Shown piece after piece: positions 34,303 through 43,033 of a DNA stretch of 64,000 nucleotides (position 1 is its first letter; each line of letters starts with the position of its first letter). The translations under genes were made by a program, and so were the position numbers. Where the stretch lies: NCBI RefSeq assembly GCF_900109945.1, contig NZ_FOBX01000017.1, forward strand, positions 62,001-126,000, written 5' to 3'. Source of the DNA: Bradyrhizobium sp. OK095. GTDB taxonomy: Bacteria; Pseudomonadota; Alphaproteobacteria; Rhizobiales; Xanthobacteraceae. Below the pieces are notes generated by a model that worked only from the letters and a program-made list of their open reading frames with translations, was not told the origin of the DNA and did not search any database.

Positions 34303-36348
34303 TCAGACGTCGAGCAGATCGTCGTTGGCAAACTCGGCCTTGTCCGAGATGAAGGCGAAGCGCGCTTCGGCCTTGGTGCCCATCAGCCGTTCCACCGAAT
34401 CCGCAGTGGTGTCGCGGTCGTCGGCGAGCAGCACCACCTTCAGCATGGTCCGCTTGCGCGGATCCATGGTGGTTTCCTTGAGTTGCGCCGGCATCATCTC
34501 GCCGAGGCCTTTGAAGCGGTTCACCTCGACCTTGGCGTTGGCGTTGAACTCGCTCTTGATCAGCGCCGCCTTGTGCGCGTCGTCGCGGGCGTAGATCGAC
34601 TTGGTGCCGTGGGTCAGCTTGTAGAGCGGGGGCACCGCGAGGAAGAGATGGCCCTGGTCGATCAGCGGCCGCATTTGCCGATAGAAGAACGTGATCAGCA
34701 GCGAAGCGATGTGGGCGCCGTCGACATCGGCGTCGGTCATGATGATGACGCGCTGATAGCGCAGATCCTCTTCGCGATACTGCGCGAGCATGCCGCAACC
34801 GATCGCCTGCACGAGGTCGGCGAGCTGGGCGTTCGCCGTCAGCTTGTCCTTGCCCGCGGAGGCAACGTTGAGGATCTTGCCGCGCAGCGGCAGCACGGCC
34901 TGTGTCTTGCGGTCGCGCGCCTGCTTGGCGCTGCCGCCGGCCGAGTCGCCTTCGACGATGAAGAGTTCTGAGCCCTCCAAACCCGCATCGCTGCAGTCGG
35001 CGAGCTTGCCGGGCAGGCGCAGCTTCTTGCCGGCGGTCTTGCGCGCGGTTTCCTTTTCCTGGCGGCGGCGCAGGCGCTCCTCGGCACGATCGACCACGAA
35101 GTCGAGCAGCCGGTTGGCCATGTTCGGATTGCCCGACAGCCAATGGTCGAACGGATCCTTCATCGCCTGCTCGACGATGCGCTGTGCTTCCGCCGTGGCG
35201 AGACGATCCTTGGTCTGGCCCTGGAATTCAGGCTCGCGCACGAACACCGAGAGCATCACGGCCGCGCCGACCATCACGTCTTCAGAGGTGATCGAGGCCG
35301 CACGCTTGCCTTGGCCTACGCGCTCGGCGTGATCCTTCAGGCCGCGCAACAGCGCGCTGCGCAAGCCGGATTCGTGCGTACCACCATCCGGCGTCGGCAC
35401 GGTGTTGGTGTAGGACGACAGGAAGCCGTCGGCATCGGCGGTCCAGGCCACGGCCCATTCGCAGGCGCCGTGTGCGCCATTGCGGCCCGACTTGCCGGAG
35501 AAGATGTCGGGATGCACCAGCGTGTCGGCGTGGATCGCTGCCGCCAGATAATCCTTGAGGCCGCCGGGGAAATGGAACGTCGCCTCCGCCGGCACGTCCT
35601 CGACGCCCTTGAGCAGTTCGGGCGCGCAGTTCCAGCGGATCTCGACGCCGCCGAACAGATACGCCTTCGAGCGCGTCATCTTGAACAGGCGCTGCGGCTT
35701 GAACGCGGCCTTGGCGCCGAAGATGTCGGTGTCGGGCTTGAAGCGCACGCGCGTGCCGCGGCGGTTGTTGATCTTGCCGAGATTCTCGAGCTTGCCCTTC
35801 GGATGGCCGCGCTCGAACGTCATGCGGTACAGTTGCTGGCTGCGCGCGACCTCGACCTCGAGCAGCGAGGAGAGGGCGTTCACCACGGAGATGCCGACGC
35901 CGTGCAGGCCGCCGGAGGTCTCATAGACCTTGCTGTCGAACTTGCCGCCCGAATGCAGCGTGCACATGATGACTTCGAGCGCCGATTTCTTCGGAAACTT
36001 CGGATGCGGATCAACCGGAATGCCGCGGCCGTTGTCGGTGACGGTCAGGAACCCGTCGGCGCTGAGCTCGACCCCGATGAAGGTCGCGTGTCCCGCGAGC
36101 GCCTCGTCCATCGAATTGTCGATGACTTCGGCGAAGAGATGATGCAGCGCCTTCTCGTCAGTGCCGCCGATATACATGCCGGGCCGGCGCCGGACCGGTT
36201 CCAGGCCTTCGAGCACCTCAATGTCGGCCGCCGTGTAGTTGTCCTCCGCGCCGCCCGCGCGCGAAGTCGTCTTGGCGGGCGTGCGGGGTTTCGGCTCGTC
36301 GCCACCGAAAAAATCGTCTTTTGTTTTTGGTTTCAATTGTTTGGACAT
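34303..36348 (-). CDS. parE: DNA topoisomerase IV subunit B
   Basis: ATPase subunit of topoisomerase IV, which unlinks daughter chromosomes. The protein has 681 residues. The GHKL ATPase region has EVIDNSMDEALAGHA, TVTDNGRGIPVD and TSGGLHGVGISVVNALS; the TOPRIM region has VEGDSAGGSAKQARDRKTQAVLPLRGKILN and IMTDADVDGAHI. The order IDNSMDEALAG and the length favour ParE over GyrB (about 800 residues in this group). The first ~35 residues are a polar lead. parC is not in the window. Confidence 0.93.
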   Translation of the reverse strand: MSKQLKPKTKDDFFGGDEPKPRTPAKTTSRAGGAEDNYTAADIEVLEGLEPVRRRPGMYIGGTDEKALHHLFAEVIDNSMDEALAGHATFIGVELSADGFLTVTDNGRGIPVDPHPKFPKKSALEVIMCTLHSGGKFDSKVYETSGGLHGVGISVVNALSSLLEVEVARSQQLYRMTFERGHPKGKLENLGKINNRRGTRVRFKPDTDIFGAKAAFKPQRLFKMTRSKAYLFGGVEIRWNCAPELLKGVEDVPAEATFHFPGGLKDYLAAAIHADTLVHPDIFSGKSGRNGAHGACEWAVAWTADADGFLSSYTNTVPTPDGGTHESGLRSALLRGLKDHAERVGQGKRAASITSEDVMVGAAVMLSVFVREPEFQGQTKDRLATAEAQRIVEQAMKDPFDHWLSGNPNMANRLLDFVVDRAEERLRRRQEKETARKTAGKKLRLPGKLADCSDAGLEGSELFIVEGDSAGGSAKQARDRKTQAVLPLRGKILNVASAGKDKLTANAQLADLVQAIGCGMLAQYREEDLRYQRVIIMTDADVDGAHIASLLITFFYRQMRPLIDQGHLFLAVPPLYKLTHGTKSIYARDDAHKAALIKSEFNANAKVEVNRFKGLGEMMPAQLKETTMDPRKRTMLKVVLLADDRDTTADSVERLMGTKAEARFAFISDKAEFANDDLLDV

Positions 36349-36620
36349 GTATCTTGATGCACTTTGAGGGCCGTAGAGGCGGCGAATCGGTTAAGCCGAC
36401 TATGCCACGGCTCGCCTGGAAAGGTCACAGCACGGCAGACCGGGTGGTGTGGTTGGGAGCCAATCCCGGCGATTTTACGCCGCAGGCTCAGCAATTCCCG
36501 GCAAATTGACGTCTCGGTCCGGCCTGGGCCGGGCTTTGTGACTTGATGTCACGCGAGCCCTCGGCCTACCAGTCTTTTCGATCGAGTGGAACCTGTGACG
36601 GGGCGGGAAGGCTATCTGGA
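36349..36620. other. Gap between parE and the DedA gene
   Basis: Two short frames cross this 270-base gap but have no ribosome site or recognisable product. CCGGCCTGGGCCGGGCTTT near 36515-36533 is a hairpin followed by a short T-run and could end a small transcript. Promoters of parE (minus) and the DedA gene (plus) should lie here. Confidence 0.35.
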
Positions 36621-37151
36621 ATGGAGCAGTATGCGCACGCGCTGGCCGACTTTGTGCGCGCTCACCAGGCCTGGGCCGCTCCGATCGTGTTCCTGCTGGC
36701 TTTCGGGGAGTCGCTGGCTTTTATCTCGCTCTTGATCCCGGCCTGGGGCGCGCTGGTGGCGATCGGCGCGCTGATCGGCGCCAGCGGCATCAGCTTCTAT
36801 CCGGTCTGGATTGCCGGCGGGATCGGGGCTGCGCTCGGCGACTGGGTCTCATATTGGTTCGGCTACCGCTACAAGGAGCAGGTCGCCCAGATGTGGCCGC
36901 TCTCGCGCTATCCGGAACTGCTTCCCAGGGGTGAGGCCTTCGTGCGGAGCTGGGGCGTCCCCAGCATCTTCATCGGCCGCTTCTTCGGCCCCTTGCGCGC
37001 TTCCGTGCCTCTCGCCGCCGGCATTTTCGAGATGCCTTATTGGAGCTTCCAGGCCGCCAATTTTGTCTCGGCGCTGGTCTGGTCGGCGGCGCTCCTGCTG
37101 TTCGGCGACGTGATCGCGAAGATCATGGAATGGATCTGGCGGGTGGTGTGA
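36621..37151 (+). CDS. DedA family membrane protein
   Basis: A 176-residue inner-membrane protein of the DedA/VTT family, whose members flip polyprenyl phosphate or phospholipid. It shows FGESLAFISLLIPAWGALV, the membrane re-entrant region GIGAALGDWVSYWFGYRYK, and the signature FIGRFFGPLRASVPLAAG with the conserved arginines. The frame opens at 36543, but the ATG at 36621 (GGGAAGG 9 bases upstream) matches the family N-terminus. A 15-base tandem repeat begins 16 bases after its stop. Confidence 0.88.
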   Translation: MEQYAHALADFVRAHQAWAAPIVFLLAFGESLAFISLLIPAWGALVAIGALIGASGISFYPVWIAGGIGAALGDWVSYWFGYRYKEQVAQMWPLSRYPELLPRGEAFVRSWGVPSIFIGRFFGPLRASVPLAAGIFEMPYWSFQAANFVSALVWSAALLLFGDVIAKIMEWIWRVV

Positions 37152-37166
37152 GCGTGCCCGGGACGG

Positions 37167-37226
37167 CCTTGAGCTCCAAGACCTTGAGCTCCAAGACCTT
37201 GAGCTCCAAGGCCTTGAGCTCCAAGA
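37167..37226. repeat. 15-base tandem repeat, four copies
   Basis: CCTTGAGCTCCAAGA is repeated four times head to tail with one substitution (third copy ends AAGG). Each unit holds the near-palindrome CTTG-AGCT-CCAAG. A fifth, isolated copy lies beyond the next gene at 40008-40023. Confidence 0.9.
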
Positions 37227-37321
37227 CGCGGAAGAAACTTAAAAGACGTTCTTTTCGAGAGTGCGGCTGGTAAGTTTCGCCTGTTAGTTGAGTTCCCGAC
37301 CTAGGGGCCGGGCGTCAACAT

Positions 37322-39976
37322 ATGATCGTACGCGTTTCTTCAGCTTTCCTGGTGGCGTTGCTCCTCTCGTCGCCATGCATCAAATCGTATGCCGCAGAAT
37401 CATCCGACGCCGATCGGCCCGCCTGGGTCGATCCGGGCTGGCGGCGAACGGTGGCGCGCTACGCCGTTACATTCGATGAGAAGGGGCTGAGTACAGAGGT
37501 CATCGAGTTCGAAATCAAGGCGCTCGACGAGAAGGGCGCCGAGGCGATCGCGCAGCAGAGCTTTCAGTACAACAGTTATTTTGACGATTTGTCGTCGATG
37601 GCGCTTGCCACTCTCAAGGCCGATGGCAGCGTGGTCGAGGTCGACGAGCGCGCCATCCGCGATCAACCGGCTTCGACAGATTCCTCCTCGCCCTATTTCG
37701 ACGAGGTTCGCGACAGGATCATCGCCTATCCGCATGTTGCTCCCGGCGACAGTATCCGCGGGCGTCTGGTCTACAAGGCGAAGCAACCGAGATTTCCAGG
37801 TGAATTTGCGCGCTCCTGGAGCGAGCCGGCGAGCCAGCCTCCCGAATTGCTCGAACTTACCGTTGATGGACCGGCATCAAGGCCGCTGCGGATCGCGTTG
37901 CGCAATGTCGAACACCGTGAAGAGAGGGTGAACGACCGAATCGTCCATCGCGTGCGTTTCAAGCAAGACGCGCCCAGACCGCGCCAGATCGACGATGAGA
38001 CTCTCGCGGGTGCCGAGCGTTTCGAGGTGAGCACGTTCGCCGACTATTCCGCTTTCGCGGCGATGCTGAACGCACGCAATGCGCCCATGGCGCGGCCGGA
38101 TGAGAAGCTGACGCGCCTGTCGCGGGAGATTGCGGGCGATGCGATCGGCACGCGCGCGAAAGTCGAGCGCATTTACAATTGGGTGGCCCGAAACATCCGC
38201 TACGTCGGGATTGGACTTGAGGACGGCGGCTGGACCTCGCAGCCCGCTTCGGCGGTGCTTGCGTCGCGCTACGGCGATTGCAAGGCGCATGCGACGCTGT
38301 TCAAGGCATTGCTTGCTGCCCAGGGCATTGAGGCCAATCTGGTCGCGGTGAACTCGGACGCGAGGTACACGCTCACCGAAGTCGCCACGCCGAATTTCGA
38401 CCACGCGATCGCCTATGTCCCGGAGATCGATCAATATCTCGATCCGACCGCTTCGCTGTTCGCCTTCGGCTCCCTGCCGCCGAACCTCGCGGGCAAGCCG
38501 GTTCTCAACATCGACAAGGGCGCTTTGGGCCGCATCCCTATGGCTGGACCGGAGCGCTTCCGGCTGGCCGCGGAAACGGACTACGTCCTCGGCAATGATG
38601 GCAAACGCGAAGCCCGGTCGATCCTGTCCGGGACCAGCGTCGGCGCGCAACTGGGGCGCGTGCTCGCGCAGGGACTGGATGATGCAGACCGACGCATGGC
38701 CGCCAGGACGCTGATCGAGCAGGCCGGCCTGACTGGCGCCGGTGATTACACTTATCCAAATCCGCGCGAGCTGACAGACGATTACGCGATCACATCAACG
38801 TTTCAGATCAGCAAGCCTATCGATCTGGACCGGCCCATGCACGTCAGAATGTTGCCTTTGACTGATCCGAGGCGATCGCTCCTGCGGTTGGCTGCACGCC
38901 AGACGACTGGACGGCCTTTTGTTTGCCGACCGATGGAATACCGCGAGGTCGCTTCACTCACGGTTCCGGAAAACACCTTCTTCTACGAGAAACCAGCACC
39001 GATCGCCTATTCGGCGACGTTCGAAGGCAGGACGGGTTACGGAGCCGTCCACGGCCGGATCGAGGTGAGTGGCACCATCGCCGTCGATGGCCGAATTATT
39101 CGCTCCAATGCGCTTCTTCGCCTAACGCTCGACGCACCGGTCTGCCCCGCGGAGTTTGCCTCCGCGATCGACAAGGGGTTTGATAAGCTCGATGAGTTCA
39201 GGTACGGGCCGATCGGCCTGACCCCGAAGGGAGCAGCCTCGGTCGTCGAGGTCAGTGCCGATTTCACCGACGGCGCGAACGCTTATCTTGCGCATGATTT
39301 CCAACGCGCGATGGAGCGGTTGAAGCCGCTGGCCGAAATCGGCAATGCACGCGCGCAGTCCTATTTGGGCGCGATGTATCGGGACGGAAGTGGAACGAAG
39401 CGCAACGGAGCCGAGGCGGTCAAATGGTTTCGTCTCTCCGCCGAACAGGGCGATGTCTACAGCCAGGAGCAACTGGCTTACCTCTACGAGATTGGCACAG
39501 GGACGGCTCGCGACGAGAAGCAGGCGGCCGACTGGTACGGCAAGGCCGCGGATCAGGGCAACGCCTACAGTCAGACCCGGCTTGCGGCCATGTACCGGGA
39601 CGGACGCGGCGTTCCCCAGGACTTTGCCCTGGCGTTCGATCTCTTTTCGAAGGCGGCCGAGCAGGGCTCGACGTACGCGCAGACGGGTCTCGGCCTCTTG
39701 CACATCAAAGGCGAAGGCGTGCCGCAGGATCTTGCCAAGGGCATATCCCTGCTGCGCAAGGCCGCAGATCAGAACGACGGTTGGGCCCAATACAATTTGG
39801 GGTGGGCCTATGAGAGTGGCACGGGCGTGCCGAAGGATACCCAGCAGGCGATCAATTGGTACAGCAAGGCGTCGGCTCGTGGAAACGAGCAAGCAGGCGC
39901 TCATCTGTATGAGCTGAACCGCGGTGGGGCCTTCTGGGAGACATTCTTCAGGCATCTCGGGCTGGCCAGATGGTAG
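37322..39976 (+). CDS. Exported transglutaminase-like protein (DUF3857) fused to Sel1 repeats
   Basis: An 884-residue protein with an N-terminal signal peptide (to about residue 24, SYAA). A DUF3857-type beta domain spans roughly 40-240, and a transglutaminase-like cysteine-protease core 260-380 has a complete triad: Cys320 in RYGDCKAH, His361 in NFDHAIAYV and Asp374 in YLDPTA. A beta region follows, and from about residue 655 to 870 there are five 36-residue Sel1 repeats (AQSYLGAMYRDGSGTKRN..., AEQGD type). DUF3857-transglutaminase proteins are common; a C-terminal Sel1 array on one is unusual. It probably acts in the periplasm. The start at 37322 overlaps the CATATG at 37319. Confidence 0.85.
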   Translation: MIVRVSSAFLVALLLSSPCIKSYAAESSDADRPAWVDPGWRRTVARYAVTFDEKGLSTEVIEFEIKALDEKGAEAIAQQSFQYNSYFDDLSSMALATLKADGSVVEVDERAIRDQPASTDSSSPYFDEVRDRIIAYPHVAPGDSIRGRLVYKAKQPRFPGEFARSWSEPASQPPELLELTVDGPASRPLRIALRNVEHREERVNDRIVHRVRFKQDAPRPRQIDDETLAGAERFEVSTFADYSAFAAMLNARNAPMARPDEKLTRLSREIAGDAIGTRAKVERIYNWVARNIRYVGIGLEDGGWTSQPASAVLASRYGDCKAHATLFKALLAAQGIEANLVAVNSDARYTLTEVATPNFDHAIAYVPEIDQYLDPTASLFAFGSLPPNLAGKPVLNIDKGALGRIPMAGPERFRLAAETDYVLGNDGKREARSILSGTSVGAQLGRVLAQGLDDADRRMAARTLIEQAGLTGAGDYTYPNPRELTDDYAITSTFQISKPIDLDRPMHVRMLPLTDPRRSLLRLAARQTTGRPFVCRPMEYREVASLTVPENTFFYEKPAPIAYSATFEGRTGYGAVHGRIEVSGTIAVDGRIIRSNALLRLTLDAPVCPAEFASAIDKGFDKLDEFRYGPIGLTPKGAASVVEVSADFTDGANAYLAHDFQRAMERLKPLAEIGNARAQSYLGAMYRDGSGTKRNGAEAVKWFRLSAEQGDVYSQEQLAYLYEIGTGTARDEKQAADWYGKAADQGNAYSQTRLAAMYRDGRGVPQDFALAFDLFSKAAEQGSTYAQTGLGLLHIKGEGVPQDLAKGISLLRKAADQNDGWAQYNLGWAYESGTGVPKDTQQAINWYSKASARGNEQAGAHLYELNRGGAFWETFFRHLGLARW

Positions 39977-40007
39977 TGACCGCAAGGCTGCGGTGGCCCG
40001 GAATGAC

Positions 40008-40023
40008 AGCTCCAAAACCTTGA
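40008..40023. repeat. Isolated copy of the 15-base repeat unit
   Basis: AGCTCCAAAACCTTGA differs by one base from AGCTCCAAGACCTTGA in the array at 37167-37226. It follows GCCCGGAATGAC, which resembles GCCCGGGACGGCC before the array, so the 884-residue gene lies between similar flanks. Confidence 0.6.
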
Positions 40024-40234
40024 CGTCGGGCCGATATGGCCTTAATAGCCGCGCACCATGATCAACGCCGCGACCATTCTGTTCGCCCGTCGCCGCCGCC
40101 GCTCTTTAGCGGTTCGGGCGGTCGATCGCGTTTGAGATCATCGTCTTTGCCGCTGGATCCGATCCGCGGCATTCTCTCTCCTGTCAGCGCGATCTGATCC
40201 GGCGGCCCCCAAGAAGGCCGAGCAGGAGACCACG

Positions 40235-40918
40235 ATGTACACGCCACCCTTTTTCAAGCCGGACCGCGCCGCGAGCCTGAAATTCGCCGAAGAGCGCGGC
40301 TTCGGCACCATGTGCGCCTTCGACGGCCACAAGCCGGTCGCCTCGCCGTTGCCGTTCTATTTGACCTATGCGGATGACGGCACGCCGCAGGCCGCCTTTC
40401 ATGCCGCCCGTCACAATCCGCTGCTAAAGCTTGCGGACGGGACGAGTTCCTGGCTGCTCGCGGTCAACGGCCCCGATGCCTATGTCTCGCCGGACTGGTA
40501 CGTCTCGCCGGATCAGGTGCCGACCTGGCTCTACCAGTCGGTCCATCTAACCGGACCGGTGCGGTTGTTGTCGGACAGTGAGCTGGCGGTGCAAATCGAT
40601 ACGCTCAGCGACAAGTTCGAGAACTGGCTGCTGCCCAAGAAGCCGTGGACGTCGGCCAAGATGACGGCGGGCCGGCTCGAGGCGATGAAGAAGGCGATCG
40701 TGGGTCTGGTCATGACGGTTGAAGAGGTCGAAGGCAGCTTCAAGCTCAACCAGCACAAGTCCGACGCCGACTATGCGGCGATCGCCAATGCGCTTGGCGC
40801 ACAGGCGGATCCGGCCTCGCGCACGATCGCAGGCCTGATGCGCGAAGCGAGACCGTTGGCCTTCGCAACAGACACGGTACAAACACAGCAAGCGATTACG
40901 CCTGAAGGGGGCGTGTGA
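40235..40918 (+). CDS. FMN-binding negative regulator-like protein (PaiB family)
   Basis: A 227-residue split-barrel FMN-binding protein. PaiB of Bacillus is described as a negative regulator of sporulation and protease genes, but related proteins may be flavin enzymes. Family marks: MYTPPFFKPDRAASLKFAEERGFGTMC, AAFHAARHNPLLKL, PDAYVSPDWYV, WLYQSVHLTGPVRLL and the C-terminal GSFKLNQHKSDADY. Its stop overlaps the argC start (TGATG), suggesting coupled translation, although a link to arginine synthesis is not obvious. Confidence 0.85.
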   Translation: MYTPPFFKPDRAASLKFAEERGFGTMCAFDGHKPVASPLPFYLTYADDGTPQAAFHAARHNPLLKLADGTSSWLLAVNGPDAYVSPDWYVSPDQVPTWLYQSVHLTGPVRLLSDSELAVQIDTLSDKFENWLLPKKPWTSAKMTAGRLEAMKKAIVGLVMTVEEVEGSFKLNQHKSDADYAAIANALGAQADPASRTIAGLMREARPLAFATDTVQTQQAITPEGGV

Positions 40919-41967
40919 TGAGCATGAAGAAGAAGATCGGCATTCTCGGTGCGTCCGGCTACACCGGAGCCGACGCGGTGCGCCTGCTGGCGCGGCATCC
41001 GAATGCCGAGATCACGGCGCTCACCGCCAACACCCATGCGGGCAAGGCCATGAGCGAAGTGTTTCCGCATTTCTTCATGCTCGACCTGCCAAAACTCGTG
41101 GAATGGGAAAAGGTCGACTGGACCAAGCTCGACGCGGTGCTCTGCGGGCTGCCGCACGGCACCACGCAGGAGATCATCGCGGCCGTGCTCAAGGCCAATC
41201 CCAAGATCAAGATCCTCGACATGTCCGCGGATTTCCGGCTGCGCAACAAGGACACCTATGCGCAGTGGTACGGCCATGAGCATCGCGCGCTCGAACTGCA
41301 AGGCGAGGCTGTCTATGGGTTGACCGAATTCTACCGGGAGAAGATCACGTCCGCCCGGCTGGTCGCCTGTCCCGGCTGCTATCCGACGGCGGTGTTGCTG
41401 GCGCTGGTTCCGCTGGCGAAGGCCAGGCTGATCGACGTTGACGACATCATCATCGACGCGAAATCAGGCCTCACCGGCGCCGGCCGCGGGCTGAAGCAGA
41501 GTACGCTGTTCAGCGAAGCGGGCGAGGGGCTGTCGCCTTATTCGGTCGGCACTCACCGGCACGCGCCCGAAATCGAGCAGGAAATCAGCCTCGCGGCGGG
41601 CTCAGCGGTGACGGTGAATTTCACGCCGCATCTGATTCCGATGGCGCGGGGCGAATTCTGCACCTCCTACGTCAAGCTCAACGGTGCAACGCCCGACGAT
41701 CTGCGGGCGGCGCTGCAGAAAGCGTACGCCAACGAGCCGTTCGTGCATGTCGCCAAAAAGGGCGTGCTGCCGCAGACGCAGAACGTACGCGGCTCCAACT
41801 ACGTTCAGATCGGCGTCGTTGCCGACCGCATCAAGGATCGGGCGATCGTGCTTTCGACGCTCGACAATCTGGTGAAGGGCTCGGCCGGTCAGGCGATTCA
41901 GAACATGAACCTGATGTTCGGATTTCCTGAAACCGCGGGGCTGGAGCAGATCGCGCTGTTTCCGTAA
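40918..41967 (+). CDS. argC: N-acetyl-gamma-glutamyl-phosphate reductase, type 1
   Basis: NADPH-dependent reductase of arginine synthesis that turns acetylglutamyl phosphate into its semialdehyde. The protein has 349 residues, with NADP motif IGILGASGYTGADAVRLLARHP and catalytic cysteine in VACPGCYPTAVLLAL. GAGRGLKQSTLFSEAGEGLSPYSVGTHRHAPEIEQE and FTPHLIPMARGE complete the type 1 pattern. The ATG at 40918 has AGGGGG 6 bases upstream; GTG at 40915 and ATG at 40924 are alternatives. A second, different argC follows directly. Confidence 0.95.
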   Translation: MSMKKKIGILGASGYTGADAVRLLARHPNAEITALTANTHAGKAMSEVFPHFFMLDLPKLVEWEKVDWTKLDAVLCGLPHGTTQEIIAAVLKANPKIKILDMSADFRLRNKDTYAQWYGHEHRALELQGEAVYGLTEFYREKITSARLVACPGCYPTAVLLALVPLAKARLIDVDDIIIDAKSGLTGAGRGLKQSTLFSEAGEGLSPYSVGTHRHAPEIEQEISLAAGSAVTVNFTPHLIPMARGEFCTSYVKLNGATPDDLRAALQKAYANEPFVHVAKKGVLPQTQNVRGSNYVQIGVVADRIKDRAIVLSTLDNLVKGSAGQAIQNMNLMFGFPETAGLEQIALFP

Positions 41968-42013
41968 GGCGAGGTGCCGGCGGTGACACCAACAAGCTCG
42001 AAAGGAGCGTGCC

Positions 42014-43003
42014 ATGAGTCTTTCTGAAACCAGTCTCGTCGACACCAAACAGGCCCCGACCACTGGCGCAATGAAGAAGCCCGCCACCGTGTTCGTCGAC
42101 GGCGGCTCGGGCACGACCGGGCTCGGCATCAACGAGCGGCTCAAGCTCCAGAGCGACGTCGTGGTGAAGACGCTTCCCGACGACAAGCGCAAGGACCCCG
42201 CTGCCAAGAAGGCGCTGATGGAGGAGGTCGATCTCGTCATCCTCTGCCTGCCTGACGATGCCGCGAAGGAAACCGTCGCGCTGGTCGACAGCATGGGCGC
42301 TTCGGGGCCGAAGGTGCTGGACGCCTCCACCGCCTACCGGGTCGCGCCGGATTGGGCCTATGGCTTTGCCGAGCTGACGCCGGACCAGGCCGGCAAGATC
42401 AAGGCCGCGAAGAAGGTCTCCAATCCCGGCTGCTATCCGACCGGCGCGATCGCGCTGCTGCGGCCGATCGTCGATGCCGGCCTGTTGCCGGCTGACTATC
42501 CCGTCACTGTGAACGCGGTGAGCGGCTATTCCGGGGGCGGCAAGTCGATGATCGCGAGTTTTGAAGACGGCAGCGCGCCGTCCTTCGAGCTCTACGGCCT
42601 CGGTTTCGAGCACAAGCACCTGCCGGAGATGCAGCTCTACTCCAACCTGACGCGGCGGCCGATCTTCATCCCCTCGGTCGGCAATTACCGGCAGGGCATG
42701 CTGGTGTCGATTCCGCTCCAGCTCGACGCGCTGCCGGGCAAGCCGAGCGGTGCTGACCTGCAAGCCGCGCTAGCCAAGCGCTACGCCGGCTCGAAATACG
42801 TCTCGGTGATGCCGCTTCAGAGCGAGGGCGGCAAGCTCGAGCCGGAGGCGCTCAACGAGACCAACATGCTCGAGCTCTATGTCTTCGCCAGCGACAAATA
42901 TCATCAGGCGGTGCTGGTCGCGCGGCTGGACAATCTCGGCAAGGGCGCCTCGGGTGCGGCCGTGCAGAACATGCGGCTGATGCTGGGATTGCCGGAGGAG
43001 TAG
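42014..43003 (+). CDS. argC: N-acetyl-gamma-glutamyl-phosphate reductase, type 2
   Basis: A 329-residue protein of the shorter type 2 AGPR group, only distantly like the gene before it. NADP motif FVDGGSGTTGLGINERL, DASTAYRVAPDWAYGFAEL, catalytic cysteine in VSNPGCYPTGAIAL, then NAVSGYSGGGKSMIA and FIPSVGNYRQGMLVSIPL. It starts MSLSETSLVDTKQAPTTGAM, about 20 residues before the usual beginning, but AGGAG 7 bases upstream supports this start. It lies 46 bases after the type 1 gene, so the two are probably one operon. Whether both serve arginine synthesis is not known. Confidence 0.92.
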   Translation: MSLSETSLVDTKQAPTTGAMKKPATVFVDGGSGTTGLGINERLKLQSDVVVKTLPDDKRKDPAAKKALMEEVDLVILCLPDDAAKETVALVDSMGASGPKVLDASTAYRVAPDWAYGFAELTPDQAGKIKAAKKVSNPGCYPTGAIALLRPIVDAGLLPADYPVTVNAVSGYSGGGKSMIASFEDGSAPSFELYGLGFEHKHLPEMQLYSNLTRRPIFIPSVGNYRQGMLVSIPLQLDALPGKPSGADLQAALAKRYAGSKYVSVMPLQSEGGKLEPEALNETNMLELYVFASDKYHQAVLVARLDNLGKGASGAAVQNMRLMLGLPEE

Positions 43004-43033
43004 GAGGTAGCGCCTCCGGGAGCGAGTGACCGC

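Noticed and set aside
36321..36546. Two overlapping short plus-strand frames between parE and the DedA gene
   Set aside because: No ribosome site and no hydrophobic or conserved pattern; the frames overlap each other and end at an apparent hairpin.
37167..37226. CRISPR array
   Set aside because: Units are 15 bases, directly abutting with no spacers, and there are no cas genes. It is a simple tandem repeat.
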